Source: Flectonema sp. DT1601 (lineage: Eukaryota > Euglenozoa > Diplonemea > Diplonemida > Diplonemidae). From it: a DNA stretch of 64,000 bases. The DNA lies in the NCBI GenBank assembly GCA_964019425.1, contig OZ025818.1:930001-994000 (forward strand), read 5' to 3'. Shown here in pieces: positions 33,063 through 42,616 of the stretch (position 1 is its first letter; each line of letters starts with the position of its first letter). Position numbers and translations under genes: made by a program. The notes under the pieces were generated by a model. The model searched no databases. It saw only the letters and a program-made list of their open reading frames with translations, and had not been told where the DNA came from.

Positions 33063-33766
33063 ATGGCAGGTGAAGTTAGTGAGTCGGGGAACTTGTTGAC
33101 TGACCCGACATCTGAGACGGAGAATCAGCCACAAGAAGATGAAGAGCTTGATGATGACGATGATGATGATGATGATATAGATGTTATCATAGACGAAGGA
33201 CCAATCATTACTAGAGAATCACAACTTGATGTATGGAACATGGATTTCGGAGAATCAAAAATCTACTGCGGAGGACTCGCTGTTTTTGGAGTTGACATTA
33301 AAACACTAATGTGTACCACCATGTTGATCCTCATTCCTGTTTTGTTATTTTTCATCTTCGTTGCCCACCTCACATTCGAATACGTGATCACATCCATCCT
33401 TACTATAATGTCTTTAGGTTCATTATTAATAACCGGAAGTACTGATCCAGGTATCATGATTAAACAACCTCCACCAGCTTCTCCACCAATCGATTTAACA
33501 CGAGACAATGACGATGGTGGTACTGAAAAGTGGTGTCGAACATGCAACATATGGAGATCAGAGAGGGGATCTCACTGTCCGTATTGCAATAATTGTGTTC
33601 ATAAATTTGATCATCACTGCGCTTGGACTGGAACTTGTATCGGTCTTCGTAATTATCGTTATTTTGTTACGTTCTTGTTAACGACGTCGTTCCTTGCGCT
33701 GTTTATCGCAGTTTGTTGTATAATTGAGTTGAATAGGGCGGCAAGTGATGATAAAAACAGCGTATG

Positions 33767-33798
<32 letters not shown>

Positions 33799-34208
33799 CC
33801 TGCTCCTCTCGTCCCATCATGGATTTAAATAAAATTAAAACAGGATGCTATTTCTCGCTTCTTCTCAGGTGCTGGTAAGAGTCTTTACCTGGCCCCTTCT
33901 ATTATGATATACGCATTGTGTATATTGTGCTGTGTTAGTGGAATGTGTTTTCAGCACACTTCTCGTATGTGTTGTTCAACGATGTAAAGGATACTTTAGT
34001 CTTTAAATAATAATAACAACAACAAACAGTGATAATGGCCAATCGTACCACAAAAGAAGACCTTCGATACAACGGTCCTGCCCATCGCTACGACAAAGGC
34101 GCTGCTATGAACTTTTCAGAAGTTTTTTGTGAAAACACGCCAAGCATGGTAAAGGAACACGTAAAAAAAAGAAAAATACAATCCTCGGAGGGAATACTTC
34201 CCACCTGA
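33063..34208 (+). CDS. DHHC-type protein S-palmitoyltransferase
   Basis: Three exons, 33063-33761, 33844-33964 and 34030-34208, giving 332 residues. A highly acidic N-terminus has a run of nine aspartates. Two TM segments (about 88-110 and 115-130) precede the cysteine-rich domain, which contains [18 protein letters not shown] and the catalytic [13 protein letters not shown] (about 180-195). Two more TM segments follow, and then the conserved NRTTKED (TTxE) motif, encoded in exon 3, and a terminal Asn-Phe-containing segment (AAMNFSEVF, the PaCCT region). These enzymes transfer palmitate from palmitoyl-CoA through the DHHC cysteine to substrate cysteines at Golgi or plasma membranes. All motifs are intact, so activity is expected. 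Splice joins keep the frame through TM4 and the TTxE motif, which supports the exon model. Confidence 0.9.
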
Positions 34209-34714
34209 TGAGAAAGGAGATTCCCCCCCTGGCTGTACAATCTGTCATAATGGCCAATCAGAATAAAAGTCTTCCTTCATTGTCATGAAGAGAAGTCTAA
34301 AAACGAGTACCTGAATTTGTATTCATTCAACGTTGGGATGCTAAGTGACTAAAAAACTCCGAAATCGATATATAGGCGTATGAAACCAACTGGCCATCCT
34401 TTCTTAAGATTATAACAATAAAAAAAACTTAATTTTTTTTTTTTTTTTTTTTTGTTGGTTGTATTCTTTTTTATTAATTAGTCAGGTAAAGATATGCGGA
34501 CTTTATGTGATCCTCATATTTTTTGATATTTCAAAAAAAAAAAAAAAAAAACTGACTAACCTTTTTTTTTCTTGTTCGGATCGGTCACATGTCACTTGCC
34601 ATGGTTTTTATTGTAAGTTATATTACACCAGTTTCTTATTTTTATTATTATTTATTATTTTTTTTTTTTTTTAATTTATTCAATAACAGTAGTCAGGGGG
34701 GGTCATCAACAACA
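34209..34714 (+). other. Intergenic and possible 5' exon/intron of the uS5m gene
   Basis: No separate gene. An ATG at 34589 opens a frame that joins the next gene either by reading straight through or by a GTAAG-to-CAG intron from 34613 to 34696, so that gene may start there. T runs lie at 34433-34453 and 34662-34673. Confidence 0.45.
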
Positions 34715-36261
34715 ATGAAAAGAACAACCAAGTGTCTGGGGAAGATTGGAGGAGGAATGCCCTTCAACTGGGAACGACCTGATAACAAAACAACATGGGG
34801 ATATGTTATACGACATCACAATTGGAGAACTGGTGCTAATCGAATAAAAGAAAACTACGCCAAGGGATGGACGCAAACTAAACACAAAAACAGACAATGG
34901 AGATATTCGTTATTCAAACACGGTGCTCCCGAAGAGCAATTGATAAAAAAAATTCAATGGGGTGACTTCGCTGAGAAACTACCTACTTCTCTTTATATGT
35001 CTCCAGGAGCAATAAATAGTACCGACCCGACTGATAATTATTTTATTCAAAAAAGGATGGCTCCAGAGTTCGCAGGTAACTACGAAGCGAAACCGTTTGT
35101 AACTCCAGAAATATTCCCTGAAGACCATCCTTTATCAAGAATGCCTAAACCAGTTAGAAACGTTGTGGCTCAGGCAGAACGAAACAGAAATTTCTTCGCA
35201 AAGCCATCATGGTATGTAAAGGCAGAAGGAGAAATTCTAACTCCATTTGAAGTTTTGGAACTTGACGTTCGTCGAGTTGGAATGCATCTTGCAGGAGGAC
35301 GTCACTGGAGGATGATGGTAACCATATTGGTATCAAACGGTAGAGGTGTTGCCGGATTGGGAATTGGTGAATCTCAAAACTACGATGAAGCCAGAAACAA
35401 GGGAGTTGAAAACGCATTTGGTAACTTAGTTGCTATCGACCTTGATGACTGGACTGTTCCTCATCCTTTATTTATGGAATTTAATAAAACTAGTTTGCAA
35501 CTAATGCCGGCAACATCAATAAAAACTTCTCCGATGCTCGCTGATGTTATATCTGGAATAGGACTTAGAGGGGTAAACCTTTCTCTTATTGGAAGGAGTC
35601 ACAAAAAATATAAAAAACTGATGATCTTGTTCGGTATTCTAAGACAGGTATGTTAATCCTCTCTTTTTGCTTTTTGCTTTTTTTTTTTTTTTTTTTCGTA
35701 TTTGTTATTATGCCATAATCTGTCAACACAAACAGATGAGAAGTAAGAGAGAGATTGCTCAACAACGAGGAATAAGTCTCTCGACGGTTAAAAAACCCCT
35801 CCTCTCTTACTTTGATCAGGTAAGAAGGAACAGAGGAATGTTTGAGATGCAGCCACCGGGTAGATCAGCGTTTCTCGCACCAAACAGAGTTATAGACAAC
35901 AGAATTCCAGATCATCTGAAAAAGAAATTCTTCAGAGGAACAGAGGACGAAGACTTTGGTCGCATCGCATCATCCGAATCGTTCAGACAGCACTCTGGTA
36001 CTGAGAGATATGGTAAGTTGTTATTTGTGTTTTTTTTTTTTTTTTTTTTTCCCCCGACGATGAATTTTGTCAAAAAAACAAACAAAACAAACAGGCAAGA
36101 GCAACACCAACTACCTCAACTTAGAAGGTGCCGAAGGTGATGACGTGTTTGGTCAATACAAAGCAGTACCCAGCGACTCTACTCACGCGGCAGCTACAAA
36201 AGCAGCTCCGTGGTGGACTAAAGGAAATCAATCAGACACTAGACATCAGTGGATTTCATAG
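34715..36261 (+). CDS. Mitochondrial small-subunit ribosomal protein uS5m
   Basis: Three exons, 34715-35647, 35736-36012 and 36095-36261, 458 residues from the ATG at 34715; an upstream start at 34589 is possible. Residues about 183-310 carry the S5 fold. The N-terminal double-stranded-RNA-binding half has LDVRRVGMHLAGGRHWRM and LVSNGRGVAGLGIGESQNYDEA. The C-terminal half has LMPATSIKTSPMLADVISGIGLRGVNLSLIGRSHK. The flanking extensions, about 180 residues before and 150 after, are typical of mitochondrial uS5, which is much longer than the bacterial form of about 165 residues. The protein helps shape the mRNA entry and decoding accuracy region of the mitoribosome. A basic N-terminus (MKRTTKCLGKIGGGM) could serve targeting. 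The identification rests on the S5 core; the extensions match nothing I recognise. Confidence 0.85.
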
Positions 36262-36655
36262 TGTTTTTATGATTCGTAACAAAGTAACATCCACAACTAC
36301 TAAAATAATAACTTCGGATCTTTAACTTTTTCAAAGTCACAAAAAGTGTTTACTAAATATCCGCTACTTTAGTTTCGAAGAATAGTGTTGCTAAAACTAC
36401 CCAACGGATAAGGGTATTGTGGTATTGTGATATCTTCGTATTGATTTGTTGTTTTCATTTCATTTATTTTATCATCTTTACCAGGAGTTGGCATCCCCAA
36501 TTAAGAATTATACCTAAAGTTGTTACTGTTTTTACATTGTCAAAGTTTCACCCCCAATTAAGGATTAATAGATTTGATTTTTTTTGATGATAATATTATT
36601 GTTTTAGTTTTTTTTGTGTGTTAGGAAATTAAGAAGAGGGAAGGGAAAAAAAAAA
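36262..36655 (+). other. Intergenic with a short dispersed element
   Basis: Contains the third copy of the 2041 element, with the core TACCTAAAGTTGTTACTG through TTGTCAAAGTTTCA at 36511-36550. It sits between CCCCAATTAAGAATTA (36495-36510) and CCCCAATTAAGGATTA (36552-36567). A GTGTGTTAG acceptor-like site at 36616-36624 lies shortly before the next ATG. Confidence 0.6.
36511..36550 (+). repeat. Short dispersed element, copy 3, flanked by direct repeats
   Basis: A 40-bp version of the element seen at 2041 and 14111. It is bounded by a 16-bp direct repeat (CCCCAATTAAGRATTA) that is unrelated to the flanks of copies 1 and 2. This is the clearest case for a target-site duplication in the family. 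Confidence 0.55.
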
Positions 36656-37134
36656 ATGGATTTTTCAGAGGTGGACACGTCGGAACTCAATTTTACTAAA
36701 ATTCACGACTGCGAAGCAAAATTCTACGACGGTAAAATAACTGTTTCCTACCGAGTAATGAAGATGGAGAGAATGCTTTGGATATGGTTGGGGACAAACC
36801 CTTGCCTGACTAACTTATCATTTCATGTTTCAAATAAAAATGTTGACACCATGCCGTCAGCTATTCGTGTTATAGAAGCCGACGGTAATGACTACTGTGT
36901 TGGTCTTGGAAATAGAATTTCTCGCAAAGTAGAAGGATCTGTAGTACACATTGCCAGTCACATCCCTGCAGGTATGCGTTATCTTAGTAGCTGTGTAAGT
37001 TGTAAGAAACAAAAAAAAAAAAAAAAAAAACAGAAATATCTGGTGACAGCATCCTTGTCAGTCTAATCGAAACAGAGCTGATTAAATTCTTAAAAAAACT
37101 CGGATACATGGGACCAAAACCTGGCTCACCCTGA
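36656..37134 (+). CDS. PSMG4: Proteasome assembly chaperone 4 (PAC4/PSMG4-like)
   Basis: Two exons, 36656-36971 and 37034-37134, joined in phase 1, giving 138 residues, close to the usual 120-140 for PAC4. The order of features follows the family: a short strand pair (CEAKFYDGKITVSYRVM), then MLWIWLGTNPCLTNLSFHV, matching the LFLWVG.....LRNL signature, then GLGNRISRKVEGSVVHIASH, matching LAQRLARKTNKQVFVSYN, and a C-terminal helix LVSLIETELIKFLKKL. PAC3-PAC4 heterodimers chaperone assembly of the alpha ring of the 20S proteasome. The intron has an A-run of about 20 bases directly before its CAG. The ATG follows an A-tract. Confidence 0.75.
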
Positions 37135-37449
37135 GTTCGTTTATTTTGATAAGTGGTTGCGATAATACCAGAGGTTGAAAAGATGTTTTTAGGAACCCCC
37201 ACAGCATTCTGCTACTGCTAACAATACTTTAGAGAAAAAACGCTAAACAGATAGCGAGTCGTCCTTAACCGATGTTCCCTCAATACTTATTTTGCATAAA
37301 AAAAAATATTTTGATTTATTTTCAGAAAATAATGCGGCGGGAAGATTGGGAGGGAGGGGGGGGAGGGGGAGGGTCTCAAAAAAACATTATTCTCCCTCCC
37401 CAACCCAGGAAATTATAAATATGAGGAAGTGGAATACGTATAAAAAAAA
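37135..37449 (+). other. Intergenic with purine-rich G tract
   Basis: Contains a G-rich stretch of about 35 bases at 37340-37375 (GGGAGGGAGGGGGGGGAGGG and on), a candidate G-quadruplex on the + strand. An AACCCAG acceptor-like site at 37402-37408 lies 42 bases before the next start codon. No gene was seen. Confidence 0.5.
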
Positions 37450-38739
37450 ATGAATAAAAATAAAATCTCAAAAGTAATCGCGGATGCCTCTAGGAAATAT
37501 CGAACTCCTGCGTCGCTAATAATGAACCTGAATAGACCTGCTGACATCATCGCGTCACCTCCTACTATCTGTAGATCAGAAAGTATTGGGAGTGGTCTTG
37601 CGTTGGGATGGAGAGATCTACGGTCAATGCACTTTTTAATAGAACTTGGAGTTGGACTCGATAGTCTTATCACTTCAAAGAAAGGAAACCTACGAGACAA
37701 ACAAATAGATGACGCCTGTCGTGTCGTTTTATCTGAACTTCGAAACCTTGAAAAACAAGGAGCAACTTGTAGAGAACTTGCCTATTCCGGAGTCTTGGCA
37801 TTCTTATCAAAATATGGCAAACACAGAATAGTGTTGGACTTGGGAGATGCCATGAAGAAGGAGAAAATTAAAATAACTGACAAATCATTGTGGCATATCT
37901 TAAGCTCTGCTGTTCATTCCCAACCTGAAAAAGTATTCAGTTATTGGAAAACTTTTGAGACTACTTTAGGCATAGCATACAGACCTGATTATGTTGCTTT
38001 TTTAATATTAGCAAAAAAGGAACTTGGGGATGAGGAAGCAGCTTTTTCGATATATAAAAAATTCAGAAACGACGGTCTGACAAGCAGCATTACTCTCTTT
38101 GAAGCAATCTTGAGCTGCAGCAGTAGTTTGAGGAGGACTCGACTAATTATAAACCAAATGAACCACTCAGATACGAAGTACACCCCGAAATGTTTACGTT
38201 CTGTGATTGCAACCTGTACTTCAGATTCAAATATTATTTTTGCTGAAACCTTTTGGTCTGAATTTATCAAAACTGGTGGCATCCCTTGTGGTTATTGCTG
38301 CAGAGCAATGTTCGTATTATACATGAAACATAATAAAGTAAAAGAAGCACGTGAATTCGTGTCTTCCATAAGCGATAAGAAGAAAAAAAATAAAATTAAC
38401 ACACTAGTACGCGAGGCATTCTACGTTCTGGCAATAAGAGATATGTGTGCAATTATGAGTGGGCAAAATCAGTCAGATCGTGCGGAAAGTTTTCAAATTA
38501 GCGGGGAGTACTTTCGGTACGGACTGGCTCTATCTGATCGACTCTCCAAAAAACGGTATCTCTCCAGAGCTCCCTCTCTATTCTCAGCAATGTTCGTGGC
38601 GGCAACGTTCTCAGATGCTCGCGAAGTTTCTTTCATTCTCCGAGATGAGATGATTAGAAGAAGAATACCTCCTAATAATGACGTCCAAAATTCTTTTAAA
38701 AAACTAACTGGGAAGCAGTTCTTTGATGAAGAATCATGA
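37450..38739 (+). CDS. Pentatricopeptide/TPR-like helical repeat protein, probably organellar
   Basis: Intronless, 429 residues. From about 100 to 400 the sequence is made of paired helices of roughly 35 residues with PPR-like spelling, for example YVAFLILAKKELGDEEAAFSIYKKFRNDG followed by LFEAILSCSSSLRRTRLIINQM, and RAMFVLYMKHNKVKEAREFV. PPR proteins bind single-stranded RNA in mitochondria or plastids and act in processing, editing or translation. The basic, hydroxylated N-terminus (MNKNKISKVIADASRKYRT) fits a mitochondrial presequence, but this is inferred. The nearby uS5m gene shares the probable compartment, though this may be chance. The repeats are diverged, so individual RNA-code positions cannot be read with confidence. 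Confidence 0.65.
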   Translation: MNKNKISKVIADASRKYRTPASLIMNLNRPADIIASPPTICRSESIGSGLALGWRDLRSMHFLIELGVGLDSLITSKKGNLRDKQIDDACRVVLSELRNLEKQGATCRELAYSGVLAFLSKYGKHRIVLDLGDAMKKEKIKITDKSLWHILSSAVHSQPEKVFSYWKTFETTLGIAYRPDYVAFLILAKKELGDEEAAFSIYKKFRNDGLTSSITLFEAILSCSSSLRRTRLIINQMNHSDTKYTPKCLRSVIATCTSDSNIIFAETFWSEFIKTGGIPCGYCCRAMFVLYMKHNKVKEAREFVSSISDKKKKNKINTLVREAFYVLAIRDMCAIMSGQNQSDRAESFQISGEYFRYGLALSDRLSKKRYLSRAPSLFSAMFVAATFSDAREVSFILRDEMIRRRIPPNNDVQNSFKKLTGKQFFDEES

Positions 38740-38872
38740 AAGGGGAAACTTCTATATTTTTAATAAGCAATTTTACCATCTTTAATCAACTTATTTCCCC
38801 TCGACAGGCGATACCCACTTAGTAATTGTTCTTAAGCATCACATGAATTAATTACGTTATCCCAACTGACAT

Positions 38873-40527
38873 ATGGCAGTGGTCGCCGATGACTCGAAGG
38901 AAGAATTACATGAAGAGGAATTTCAACTTTCGCAAATACACAAATGGGTAATAGACAGACCTGGTTGGTGGAAAAAACTTATCTTTATAATAGCTGGATA
39001 CAATCTGATGTTGGTACCTTACAGGTGTGTGTTATTAGATTAGTTGTTAATTCGACATTAAAACAACTAACCAGCTAATCAAAACCAGGATATGCCTAAA
39101 CGTGACTGATCTCAATTCAGTTATCGCGTACATCGTTCTCGATTCATTAGCTGACTTAGTGATGTGGGTTGAGTTTGCTTGTGTCATGCTATTGCCTCCT
39201 CAAGGATCATCAGGAGGAGATCCTCGACCAAGCACCAGTAACATCTCTGTGAATATCAGAAGCAGCTCAGCTCTAGCAGAACTATGCGCAGTTATGCCAC
39301 TTGATTTTATTTGGTTTGCTGTCCGACGTCATGTTCCGTATCCTGTTTTTCGGGTTAACAAAATGATAAGAGTAGTCAGGTTGGGACTTTATTTCTCAGA
39401 ACTTAGAAAGATATTAATGATATCACACAATGCTTCCAGAGTGTTTCAGTTTACGGTATTGATATTCTGTATGTTATCTTATGTCAGACAACACTCTCTC
39501 TCACCAATCATCATAACAACAACAATAACCAACAGGGATGATGCATTGGTTGGGATGTATATGGGCATTAGTAATCAGAGCTGATGGTGAAGATATCCTA
39601 ACATGGTATTGGACTCAACGACCTAATCTAAATGATGAGACTCCGTTTGCTCGATATGTTGTTGGAGTGTACTGGTCACTAACAATGATGACTGGATACG
39701 GTTCTTTATTACCTCAATCAGATCTTCAGGTTATCTACTCTTTAGTAACTGTGTTGATTGGAGTGTCTATTAACGTTGGTGTGATCGGAACATTGGGTTC
39801 ACTTGTACAAAACTTAGACAGCTCTGGAGCAGCCTTTCGACGTAAGATGGATGCCGTAAACGACTACATGAGGTATAGAAAATTATCACCAGATATGCAA
39901 AAGCGGATTAAAGATTACTACAGCTATTTATGGCAGTCTAGAAGGGGTCTCGATGAGGCCAGTCTCATATTAGAACTACCTGAGTATCTTCAACAAGAAG
40001 TTCAGTTGTTTTTAAACAAAGACATCATATCAAAGGTCCCGTTATTTCATGAGTGTGATGAGCAGTTTAAATCCGCAGTAGTAGTGAAGCTAATCCCGAT
40101 TGTATTACTACCGGACAGCTACATAGTTAGAAAAGGTGAAGTTGGAAGAGAAATGTATTTCATATCACGCGGTGAAGTCCAAGTCGTCTCCGATGCCAAG
40201 GATCCATCAGAGAGAATCGTCTACGCAACACTTCGTGATGGTTCGTTTTTTGGAGAAGTCGCATTGCTGTTTAATGATTCACGTCGTACAGCTACCGTGA
40301 TTACTTCTCTTTATTGTGATTTATACGTTCTTCGAAAAGAAGACTTCGATTCAATTCAAGAGCAGTTTCCAGATCAGAGCAAGGTATGTATTCTAACTTA
40401 TGATATGATGTGAAGGTGGTGTGGATTATTAATAAAGCAAAATAAAAAAAAACAGGCAATTCAAAAAGCAGCATCGAAACGATACAAATTACAACAAGAA
40501 AATGAAGCTGAAGCTGACAAAGAATAG
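38873..40527 (+). CDS. Cyclic-nucleotide-binding-domain K+ channel (CNG/HCN/EAG superfamily)
   Basis: Four exons, 38873-39024, 39089-39468, 39536-40383 and 40456-40527, giving 483 residues. S1 lies at about 35-50, S2 and S3 follow, and S4 is short (RVNKMIRVVRLGLYFSELRK). S5 spans the exon 2/3 join and reads into MMHWLGCIWALV. The pore loop YWSLTMMTGYGSLLP has a GYG filter, which suggests K+ selectivity. After S6 comes a C-linker (RKLSPDMQKRIKDYYSYLW) and a cyclic-nucleotide-binding domain at about 345-455. Its phosphate-binding cassette is recognisable as DGSFFGEVALLFNDSRRTATV, including the FGE and the RTA arginine that contacts cAMP or cGMP. The N-terminus lacks PAS or other domains. Gating by cyclic nucleotides is inferred from the intact cassette. 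Confidence 0.88.
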
Positions 40528-41000
40528 CCTTTTACCCGACGGTAGTCTATTTTATTTAGTTTTTGTTCTAAATTTTTTTTATTATTTTTTTTTTTCTTAA
40601 AAATTACTTCATACATACTTTACTAAGTGCGCATACACAACGAAGTGCGATGTTGACCAAGCAAACAACCTGAATAGGGACACTTTGCTTTTAATTTCTT
40701 TTTTCGATATCTCAGCACAAAAAAATTAGATAATTGTAGTTATGCACCAGACTACGCATCTGCAATTTCCTACTCGTTTGATGTTACTATATACATTTCC
40801 CCCACCTTCCCCTATTATTTTATTGCGTTGTTTCTGTTTTGGTTATTTGTTTTTATTCCGAAATACTGTTGTTGATTTTTTTTTTTTTTGTTGTTGTTAT
40901 TGTTATAATTTAATTAACTGATTTAACCATTTTTTTTTTTAATTTAAATCAACAGCACCAGAAATAAATGAGATGGAAATCATGGTTCATCCCCTCTCTC
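40528..41000 (+). other. Intergenic before the 242-bp repeat array
   Basis: About 470 bases of AT-rich sequence with short T runs. No gene or shared repeat recognised until the array begins near 41001. Confidence 0.5.
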
Positions 41001-41547
41001 TCACGGAAGTGATATTTTAGTTTCGTAAAACGGGTCTCTTCCCCTTGACGTCCCAAACTGTTGCGAGAATAGAGGTAAAGAGGTATATGGATTACTCTCG
41101 AAACCTAAATAGTTACTTTAAAAGGCTAAGTTAAGCATCACACCTAGTCACTGTATCTCAGAACTAATGTTAAATTATTTGTTTATGATACAATACATTT
41201 GTATTTTACGTACAATATCATGTTTCATCCCCTTCCTCTCTCTCACGGAAGTGATATTTTAGTTTCGTAAAACGGGTCTCTTCCCCTTGACGTCCCAAAC
41301 TGTTGCGAGAATAGAGGTAAAGAGGTATATGGATTACTCTCGAAACCTAAATAGTTACTTTAAAAGGCTAAGTTAAGCATCACACCTAGTCACTGTATCT
41401 CAGAACTAATGTTAAATTATTTGTTTATGATACAATACATTTGTATTTTACGTACAATATCATGTTTCATCCCCTTCCTCTCTCTCACGGAAGTGATATT
41501 TTAGTTTCGTATGACAGATCTCTACTCCTCGACATCCCAAACTGAAA
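41001..41547 (+). repeat. 242-bp tandem repeat, two full copies and a third partial copy, leading into a gene
   Basis: TCACGGAAGTGATATTTTAG recurs at 41001, 41243 and 41485, a period of 242 bases. Copies 1 and 2 appear nearly identical. Each contains a member of the GAATAGAGGTAAAGAGG family also found near 2.6 and 3.7 kb. The third copy is cut after about 60 bases, diverges slightly, and ends in CATCCCAAACTG directly before the leader of the gene at 41555. The array therefore repeats what looks like the promoter or leader of that gene. Confidence 0.9.
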
Positions 41548-41554
41548 CAACAAC

Positions 41555-41846
41555 ATGACCTCGGCAGTAGCCGAGGCCAGAATGTGGTTTACAAAACGAA
41601 AAAAGTTGGCACAAAAATTTCCAAATGCGACAGATGCTGAACTTGACGAGGCTTTGGGAGAGTCTGGAGACCCTGAAATAAACCTTGAAAGAATGATTAG
41701 CGATCAGGTAAAGTTAAGAATATCGGTTTGTGCTATTATTTTTAATCTCTCACTCCTCAAAACAGGAGATGTGTCCTCTCATTTTATTTTCTTCCCTCAA
41801 GTCAGGTTACCGTAGATGGTTTTGTAAAAAGAAGTCCTCCATTTGA
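41555..41846 (+). CDS. Small CUE-like protein
   Basis: Two exons, 41555-41707 and 41766-41846, giving 77 residues. Residues 15-50 (KKLAQKFPNATDAELDEALG and on to NLERMISDQ) have the LxxxFPxxxxxxLxxAL pattern of CUE domains, which bind ubiquitin. The second exon encodes a hydrophobic and basic tail with no recognised motif. It lies upstream of a formin whose N-terminus carries two similar segments, so it may be a relative or broken duplicate of that region, or the first exons of a longer formin transcript. The splice choice for exon 2 is less certain than the first exon. Confidence 0.5.
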
Positions 41847-42616
41847 TTGAATGGTTGCTATTTTTCTTTTTTTTTTTGTTATTTTTCACCCCCCTTCTCC
41901 ATGTAATATTTACGTATTAAGTTACTCTTTTCTATTGTCAAATATTTCTACCCCCACACAGGTTTACTATTTACATAGTAGCCTTCCTGAATAACTTATT
42001 GAGTGGAAAAGTTGCTGTTTACATGGCAGCCGTAGCTAGGAAAGTCGCTGCCACTGAGCGACACCACGCATCCCGATAGTGTAATAGGGTCACTGGAGTA
42101 TTTTCTACCCCACACGAACCTTATTCTCGCCAGTTTCAAGTTGCTTTCCATTTAATATTAGTATCAAGTTACCCCACACAGGTTTACTATTTACATAGTA
42201 GCCTTCCTAAATAAACTTATTGAGTGGAAAAGTTGCTGCCACTGAGCGATAGCTCGCATCGAATAGTGAAATAGGGTCACTTTGAGTATTTTGTTTCCCC
42301 ACACAGGTTTACTATTTACATAGTAACCTTCCTAATGTTGTTCTCATCACTATTGATGTTGTCGCAAATGGTTTTTATTTTGTCTTTGTTAACCGGGGGG
42401 GGGGGGGGGGGGGGGGGGATTGGGGGTAGGGGGAAAATAAAATAAAAAAATTAAGGTGAAGATGAGAAAGGAGAAATGTTTGTTTAAATTATATTTTTGT
42501 ACAGATCTCAACCCCCCCCTAGCCAACATCTCGGGGTAGCGGAGGAATTGGACCCCTCTCCCCCCCTGCCCCAATTGGGTTGAAGAATTATATAAGAAGG
42601 GTATAAAGCACTACTA
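41847..42616 (+). other. Repeat-rich intergenic region with a G24 run
   Basis: Three units begin CCCCACACAGGTTTACTATT at 41952, 42172 and 42297. The first two share TTATTGAGTGGAAAAGTTGCTG, CTGCCACTGAGCGA and ATAGGGTCACT, but unit 1 carries an extra block. Unit 3 is truncated. A run of 24 G lies at 42395-42418. No independent gene was seen. Confidence 0.75.
41952..42340 (+). repeat. Irregular tandem repeat, three units
   Basis: Units of about 220, 125 and 44 bases start with the same 37-bp block (CCCCACACAGGTTTACTATT and on to CCTTCCT). The middle and ends differ by insertions and deletions, so the array has decayed or expanded unevenly. Each unit starts with a CACACAG acceptor-like site. Confidence 0.8.

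Noticed and set aside
32878-33099. Small + strand frame between the coiled-coil and DHHC genes
   Set aside because: It overlaps the DHHC start in another frame and resembles leader sequence.
42589-42596. TATATAAG as a TATA box for the formin
   Set aside because: It lies only 20 bases before the ATG, leaving no room for a normal start site, and such strings are common in AT-rich DNA.
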